This document shows positions 57,271 through 64,000 of a stretch of DNA of 64,000 nt, piece after piece. Both the position numbers and the translations under genes were made by a program. Every line of letters starts with the position of its first letter. Positions within the stretch are counted from its first letter, which is position 1. Source of the DNA: Buxus sempervirens (taxonomy: Eukaryota; Streptophyta; Magnoliopsida; Buxales; Buxaceae); assembly GCA_947561395.2 (NCBI GenBank), contig OX387184.1, positions 13,000,205 through 13,064,204 of the forward strand, read 5' to 3'. The notes beneath the pieces are model-generated. The model was given only the letters and a program-made list of their open reading frames with translations, was not told the DNA's origin and did not search any database.

Positions 57271-59066
57271 GGCTCTGTTTGTTTCATCGGAAAATATTTT
57301 CCGGAAGAAAATTTTCCAAAAAAAAAATTTCCGGAAGAAATTTTCCAAGTGTTTGGATGTAATATGGAAAATGTTTTAAGAATTTTAATTTTTTTTCTTT
57401 TCTTATACAAATGCAACTAAAAACACCTCCCCTATAATTTTATATTTTAGATAGTCTTTATCAAAGTAAACACTAATAAACTGCAAAAATAAGAACCAAC
57501 CATTCTAAACAAAAGGCGTAAGTCTCAAAGCATATAAGAGCATGAAATCTCCAAAATCCATGATTGACACATATTCAAACTATAGCCAATCAAATGTAAA
57601 TATAAAAACAAGAAGTATTTAAAATATTATAAAAAGAAATAAGTCAAGACGTATATAAACCAAAACCTAGTTTAAATTAGCACTAGTTTCATTATGACGA
57701 ATATAGATTCCTTTAAGAAAATATCACAAAAAAACCAATTTTTCCCTTGTTTTGTACATTCACGTTAGAAATCGTGTTTTGTACGTTTAGAACTTGAGAT
57801 TACAAAAAGCATGCAGTCGAGAAACGAGCCTTTTTTTTTTATTTTTTTATTTTTATCTTTTTGCTTTTAGAAGGACTTGAATGGACGTTTAAGCAGTCGG
57901 GCTCCGCATTTTTTTCTACTCCGATTTGAAGCGGTTCTTCTTCGCAGAGCCTTAGAAATTAATTCTTTCTTCACTCCGGCGATTCTGCAGACGAGCATCT
58001 CAGTAAGGATTCGGGATTCCCTATTTTTGCTGCTTTGATGTATCGATATGAATTAAATGTTCTGGTTTTCTTTCTCCCCTTGCTTTTGTCTCTTAAATTT
58101 TTTAGGTCGAGTTTGTAAATGCAATCGGTTGCCATGGATTCCGATGACCACGCGCCCCATCAATCATCGGAACTGATTGCCAGCAACGACGACCTCATGA
58201 CTGAAATTCTCTTACGTGTTCCTGCCAGGCCCCTTCTCGGATTCAAATCAGTGTCCAAGCACTGGTTAAATCTCATCGACGATCCCAAGTTCCATCACAA
58301 CCATTGCCACCGTCAATCCAACTCTTTCACCGGAATGTTCTTGCTCGAATGTCTTAATCGTATCAATCCTGGATACGTATTCGTCTCCCTTAGTGCTAAA
58401 AACATCAAATCCCCTTTCGTGCCCTCTTACCTTTGTTCATAATTCTGAAGGAATTAAAATTCGTCAGTCATGTAATGGCTTGCTTTGTTGCCAAAGCTCT
58501 GAATGCAGAGATAAAAAGTCTACCTATTACGTCTATAATCCCACCACCAAGCAATACATCACTCTTCCTAAACATGGTGAAGGACATGCGCTTGATGTGA
58601 GTTTAGCATTTGATCCTTCCAAGTCACCCAATTACAAAGTTGTCCGCTTTCGTTTCTTCGGTACCTCCGTAGGGTCTGGGAGGAATCAGATTGAGATCTA
58701 CTCATCTGAGACTGGGTCATGGATACCCTCTGGAGAACCTTTCACTGGATTCTATCACTACCGAGGGCTCTATCCTGGGGTGTTCTGGAATGGAGCCCTT
58801 CATTGCCGAGGAGGATGAAGAATAGAGTCCAAGTCGAGGAGAAAAAATATGAAAAACGAGCACGGGCGAGAGTTCTGTTCGTAATAAGCCTTGGCGGAAA
58901 ATAACTTCCACTATTTTTTAGCGGAAGTTATTTTCCGCCAATTTTCCTCAAAATTGGAAAATAATTTCCTTCAGTTTTCGTTTTCCCCTAAAACAAACGT
59001 CCGGAAAACATTAAAATTCCGGAAAATATTTTCTTTTCTCTATTTTCCGGTGAAACAAACAGAGCC
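57271..59066. mobile_element. TIR element carrying an F-box gene fragment
   Basis: Begins GGCTCTGTTTGTTTCATCGG and ends CCGGTGAAACAAACAGAGCC, inverted repeats matching over the outer 20 bp except one position, flanked by TTA on both sides (57,268-57,270; 59,067-59,069). Subterminal regions are full of GGAAAATATTTTCC-type palindromes. The TTA target suggests a PIF/Harbinger-like element. In between, 57,830-58,820 is not transposon-like: it has a gene 5' region, a small intron (donor near 58,000, acceptor near 58,106) and a truncated F-box coding sequence. No transposase. A decayed end of the same family is at 855-1,044. Confidence 0.75.
58119..58818 (+). pseudogene. F-box protein gene fragment inside a TIR element
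   Basis: ATG 58,119. The N-terminal F-box is well kept (DLMTEILLRVPARPLLGFKS, SVSKHWLNLI): in the intact protein it would bind SKP1 in an SCF ubiquitin ligase. A frameshift between 58,390 and 58,440 moves the reading into the next frame, where the F-box-associated region continues (SCNGLLCCQSSE, YYVYNPTTKQYITLPKH, AFDPSKSPNYKVVRF, IEIYSSETGSW) and stops at 58,816-58,818. Such proteins are usually 350-400 residues; only about 230 are represented, the end being replaced by transposon sequence. Closest type by memory is the At5g07610-like family. Confidence 0.8.
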
Positions 59067-59418
59067 TTAAGGTATGCAAGAAACATGTTTTACTAAAATC
59101 CATCTATCAAAACACATGAATTTCCAATTATCAAACAAAAATAAACAGAATAGAGAATCCCGTCAAAATTTGTCTTGTAGCTGGGTGGTCTAAACTTCAT
59201 CCCTCACTATTCAAACTGCCGTCTGAGAATAAAAAAAATGAGTAAAATCCACCTCCTATACGTACTCAATATCCTTTTTCCTGCGTTCCTTAACATGCTA
59301 CCACCCTCTAGAACCAACACTATAACAATCAAATATACAAGAAGCATACACGAGACAACTCAAAAAGTGGCACATACAGAAATAGAAAATAACATACCTT
59401 CCAACAAAAGAATATCAA
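59067..59418. other. Spacer / 3' UTR of the RABA4-like gene
   Basis: AT-rich; likely holds the 3' UTR of the minus-strand Rab gene. No other feature. Confidence 0.5.
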
Positions 59419-62400
59419 TCAGGATGATTTACAACACATCTTGCTCTTTGGGGGGATCACTTGTGCAGGACCTGGTATGACAATCTTCTTTCCAGCCAGG
59501 GATGGTGGATTGCCATTGCTTTGACCTTCTGCAACCAAATTCTTCTTATTCATAATGTTGAAAATCTCAGTCAAAATAGTTAAGAAGGCAGATTCCACAT
59601 TCGTTGCTTCCAGTGCTGACGTCTCCAAGAAGAACAATCCTTCCTTCTGAGCAAATTCTTTGGCATCCTCAGTGGGGACAGCTCGTTGGTTCTCAAGATC
59701 ACTTTTGTTTCCGATCAGTATGATCACAATATTCTTGTCAGCATGGCTACGCAACTCCTCCAACCAGCGTGGTATGTGATCAAAGCTCTGGCGTTTCGTG
59801 ATGTCATAAACCAACATTGCCCCAAGAGCACCCCGATAATATGCACTAGTCACAGCTCGGTATCTGTTCAGTATAAGATCACAAAAGCACGGAGATCATT
59901 TTCAGACTATCAAACATCAGATAAATATGTCAGCAGTTTTGATTGCTATCTAACTGCAAATATAAACGATACAAAAAAATTATACTGCAAATATGTCACC
60001 GGTTTTAATCCATTGTGAGCTGGCTAAATCTGTCCTCAGTTTGCTTGGGACGATTTGAAGATTTATGGATACAAAAAAATTTTCGGGAAATAGAGAGGAA
60101 CCGCAGAATTTTTTTGAACAAAAAGAATAGAAAGCTGACTTTATTAGAAGGTTTTGGATTCTTGAATGGATTTGGAGATAAGTTTTCTGCATGTGAAGAG
60201 TTCTTTGTGGTGGAGATGAGCAGTTTTATTCTTGAGCCAAATATCAACATGATTGAGGGCTTCTAGATGTGTCCCATAGAATTATACTCTCCAGGTTTTT
60301 GGTGAACCACATAATTCCTTACATTGAGATAGTTGCTTGTTATTAAAAGTATACCCTCCATGGTTATGAGAGTATGGTTATTTTTGGAAATGTCTTTGTA
60401 GGTTATACTGATCCAGACTACCGTGTGTTCTTGTAGCTTTATTCTATGTGGCTACTTTTTGCGCCAATTTTTTCATGACTAATTTCCATTGCAATGGAAA
60501 TCATTGATGACTTTACCCCATGATCAGAGCCTTATTTTGGGTGAACCACATGATTCCTTACATGGTTTTTCGGCCATTCTGTCTTCCCCCCCCTGATTAT
60601 TTATCACATAACTGCAATCAAGTCAAACTTCACAAAACAATCAGTGTCTTAATGTTTGCCATAACTGGGATAATCAGATATCAATGTCAAAAATCCTTTA
60701 TGTGTTTAAATATTTTGAACTGTTGAGCAAAGTGCTTGAAATACTGAAGTCCTGTGTGCTAAAGATTTAGAGACTCTAGGTTTGTCATGTATCAACATCT
60801 TAACTCCAAAATGATAAGGCAAGGAAGAATGTCTTCAATGTTGAAATTTTGCAATGAAAAATTTCAAGTACAAAAGTTGGCTTAGATAACCTTCCAAAGG
60901 ACATCCTACACCACTAGTATTGAGAAAGAACTAATATGGCACTTAAGAGTTATCTAAATCAGGTGGCTCTTTTTATTTTAATCCATCAAAAAGATATAAA
61001 ACATAATGCCATTTTCCTATCTGGTTGGGGTTAGGAGCATTAAAATTGTTCTGCAATCAAGCCTATCAAAAAGCTCTAGAATTAGCTTATATTTTTCAGA
61101 ATATCCTTTTTACAGGTTATAATTCATTGGCTTCAGCAAACTGTAAAGACAGTTGCTTAGATATAAACTAGCCATGACAAATTCAATTGAACCAAGTGTA
61201 ATGTTTGGAACTTTAACTTCATCTGTATGCATCTGCGCTGGCAGGTACAAGCATAAGTAAATCCATACTAAAAAAAAAAAAAAAGCTGCAACTGTACATC
61301 ACAGTAGCTCAGATACTTTACCAGTTTGTTTATTTTCTAGCTGATAAGAGAATACCACACAAAAGATCCCGCAAGAATCAATGTGAAAACTTTATCATGG
61401 TAATGGCTACTTCATCAGTTTGTTTATCCAACATGATACACATATTGGTGAAAATCCTTTACCATTGTGTTGTCCTGTATTTGACATAAAATTGAATCCA
61501 GCAGAGACTGGTGGTGCAATTTCTTCAGAAATAAATCTAGCAGATCCTTTATCTTGGTAAGCTATGCTACTCCAAGCTAAAGAAATAAATTCATATGGAA
61601 GAATGAACCAAAAGCAAAATAAGAAGAGAAGTGAGTGACATTTGCCACCACCAGAAGTTAATAAGATGCTGAATGAACAAAATCTTACAAAGATGCAAAG
61701 TTCTTTCGAATGGCACCCTTGTGTGACCAGGGGGTGTGCGAGATTTGGCACCCTCGTATGACCAGGGGGTGAGCGAGATTCATATAATTCTCGTAGTAAG
61801 CAATAGAGAGAATTGTAAATTGCAAGAAAATCTTTAAAAACATAAATTTGCTGAAGTTCCAACTTAAAATCTTCCGGACTGAACATCAATCAATGCGATA
61901 TTTGGATCATGAAGGGTAATTTATAACAATCAACAAGTGACTGAATATAGACTCCCACTAGTTGCATGTAAGATGAATGACAGTTCAAACTGTTTCAAAC
62001 TAAGGAAAACAATAAATGAGATCAGAATTTCAAGTAGAACATGAGAAATGAAAACCAAAAGCCTAAATCACATACATTATCTGGAAGGTTGAGTAATGTT
62101 GTCTTATGAATCTGAAGGTTTTAGTTGTTACTGAATAAGAATACAGCAGTAGGAAATAACATTTCTAAGTCAAATCAAATAATATAAGTATAAAATTCAT
62201 TTGGGAATCACGTTTCTTTGCAGTAGAACTTGCAGAATTTACAATCCAAAATTTTGGATTTAGATGTGACAAAAGATCAGCAGCAGCTAAAACAGGACAT
62301 AAGCTCATTAATATTAGTGGTTTATTGGTTAAGAAATGTGAAATTTGGGTAGCATTATGATTTAAACCAAGTACCGTAATGTATTGGATCAAACTCTTAC

Positions 62401-63557
62401 TTCAATAAGAAATTGAATTTAACTCCATTACGAATGAAAGAAACTGAGTTCCAATTGGGAAAAGCATAATCCAAAATTCTGAACGATAGTTTCAGAAAAG
62501 TGTTACCATTACATCGAGGTTATTTTATAACAATGAGCGTAAAGAACAAAATATATTTTCGATCTACTCAACGAAAAGGATTTAGATCTCACAACAAAAC
62601 TATCCTCAAGGGTAATCCAACAGAAACCCACGCTTAGAGATGATATTCATGGAGATAATACACAAAGTAATTCCTAGTACCTTCTACAACAAATCCTACA
62701 TTGAACAAACTACAGGTTCAGGCCAACAAGGCACAACATTTACGGACTGCGTCTAATGCGAACATCACTGCAGGCAATAAGTATTAATCCTTCAAAAGCA
62801 AGGAGTCTTTAAATTGCAGAGAATGGGAAGAAATCACCCTATAAATTTGGCATAAATTTTAACTTGGTACCTAAGGCAATTTTGCTATAAAAATGTAATA
62901 AAAATTGGGGTTAAATTACCAAAGATCAACGGAGTAACTAGGTTTAAAATGGAAGTTTTTTTATGTGCACAAGCCACTCAGATCTTACTCAGAGAAAGAT
63001 CTGGTTCAGCAATTTAGATACAGTATTCAAAGAGATCAAGAAGTTCCCGGGGGACTTCAACTTCAGATGAAAGATATAGAAAGAATATCTGACAACTTTA
63101 TAAAAGGAACAAGACAGAAAGAATATCTTACAACTATAAAAAAAGAAGCTGAAACACAAATCAAGCAGCAATGTATCATAAAATTGTTCCATATGAACGC
63201 GATTATTTTCAAGAAAATTAGGAAATAAGTATGACGCCAAACGGATCCTAGATCGGGTAATACAAATTTAGAGAAGGGAAATCAGAAGAAGCAGAGAGAA
63301 CGAGAGAGGATGGATATTTCATTTTACCTTTCTTGTCCTGCAGTGTCCCAGATCTGAGCTTTAACACTCTTGTGCTGGATGACTAGGGTTCGAGTCTGAA
63401 ACTCAACACCAATTGTGGCCTTTGAATCTAAGCTAAACTCGTTTCGAGCATAGCGAGCAAGAATCTGGGACTTCCCGACGGCGGAGTCGCCGATAAGAAC
63501 AATTTTGAAGACGTAGTCGATCTTCTGACTGGCGTCTCCATAGCCTCCTGCCGCCAT
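59419..63557 (-). CDS. RABA4: Ras-related small GTPase, RABA4-like (Rab11 class)
   Basis: Two exons on the minus strand: 63,557-63,328 and 59,863-59,419, joined within an Arg codon, giving 224 residues. GTP-binding motifs are all there: P-loop GDSAVGKS (about residues 22-29), switch I T in SKATIGVEF, switch [10 protein letters not shown], then GNKSDL and ETSAL. The effector region EFQTRTLV and the start [18 protein letters not shown] are those of the RABA4 group, which works on trans-Golgi to plasma membrane secretion, in polarised tip growth in several members. The C-terminus KMCCKSS has the paired cysteines for geranylgeranylation. The intron (59,864-63,327) falls at the position normal for plant RABA genes. 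Complete and apparently functional; the subgroup letter is from memory. Confidence 0.93.
61711..61780 (+). repeat. 35-bp tandem duplication in the Rab intron
   Basis: Two head-to-tail copies beginning TGGCACCCT and ending GCGAGATT, with three or four differences. The rest of the 3.5 kb intron shows only AT-rich sequence and small chance ORFs. Confidence 0.8.
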
Positions 63558-64000
63558 TACAGAGCGCGATCTATCTCCCTCCCTTTCTCTCTCAATCTCA
63601 CCCGCAGCAGAAAAGATCGAAATCGTAATAAAGAAAAAGGGTGGGAGTGACTGGATCTCTCGATGTTCCAGGCGGCGATTTTGCTAGGGCTTTTCCACGT
63701 AACGTACCGAAAATGCCGGAGTCAGCTAAATCGCCTACGAGTACACGATTTGGCGAACTTTGCCCCTTTGCGCAGGCGATTTAGGTAAAAACTGTTAATT
63801 TTTCTATCTGTAAACGACTTTAGCGAAATCCCAATAACAATAAGAATGTGTTCTTACAAAACAAATATGTAAACCAGGAGGGAGGTAATTGTAAATTTCC
63901 CTACATTTTATAATAATAAAAAGAAGTAAGCGTAAAGTGCAAATTGGTGTCTCCAAATGACGTATAATTGAACTAGTTATTTGTAAACCTCATTAATAAT
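63558..64000 (-). promoter_or_regulatory. Upstream region of the RABA4-like gene
   Basis: Read on the minus strand, the start codon is preceded by a GA-rich 5' UTR (GAGAGAAAGGGAGGGAGATA) and mixed sequence to about 63,780, then AT-rich DNA to the window end. No clear TATA box found. Confidence 0.45.

Noticed and set aside
57048..57416. 122-codon minus-strand ORF
   Set aside because: Covers the TIR element's left border and its palindromic GGAAAATATTTTCC words; repeat-derived.
61407..61889. 160-codon minus-strand ORF in the Rab intron
   Set aside because: Lies wholly in an intron on the gene's own strand, no recognisable domain, and includes a local tandem duplication; chance ORF.

Overview
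This is eukaryotic nuclear DNA from a flowering plant. The genes are split by GT-AG introns and their products (peroxin PEX11A, ribosomal protein eS6, an NSUN2/TRM4-type RNA methyltransferase, a RABA4-type Rab GTPase, an F-box protein) look like plant versions. The space between them is filled with typical plant transposons: Ty3/gypsy Tat/Ogre, L1 and RTE LINEs, hAT and PIF/Harbinger elements. I cannot name the species from the sequence.

Layout. 1-283: 3' end of a PEX11A-like gene with a one-base frameshift. 1.7-3.6 kb: a small fold-back element split by a 1.76 kb non-autonomous hAT element. 4.6-8.3 kb: eS6 gene lacking its first coding exon(s), with a 2.4 kb LTR-like element in one intron. 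8.6-10.4 kb: a TIR element whose core is 1.3 kb of almost pure A/T. 10.6-36.4 kb: a three-level nest. An L1-type LINE is split at 14,533 by a 2.5 kb solo-LTR-like element, which is itself split at 16,443 by a 17.4 kb Tat/Ogre-type gypsy retrotransposon with 2.27 kb LTRs. Target-site duplications can be read at all three levels (the LINE's are approximate). 36.4-38.0 kb: a small TRIM-like repeat and a 0.7 kb hAT element with a perfect 8-bp duplication. 38.5-55.6 kb: a complete 15-exon TRM4/NSUN2-like gene whose 6.8 kb second intron carries a PIF/Harbinger element with a decayed transposase, plus RTE LINE scraps. 57.3-59.1 kb: a TIR element with TTA duplications carrying an F-box gene fragment. 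59.4-63.6 kb (minus strand): a complete two-exon RABA4-like gene.

The host genes are unrelated housekeeping or trafficking genes and do not form a cluster. The most unusual material is in the Tat/Ogre element: runs of CCGG-centred inverted repeats in the LTR and again in the leader; a 16-copy tandem repeat whose sense RNA could fold each copy into the same hairpin; an intact antisense ORF resembling the plant-mobile-domain/DUF7745 proteins; and nearly identical LTRs around a coding region that already has stops and a frameshift. All calls come from reading the sequence and from memory of families. No search or alignment program was run.
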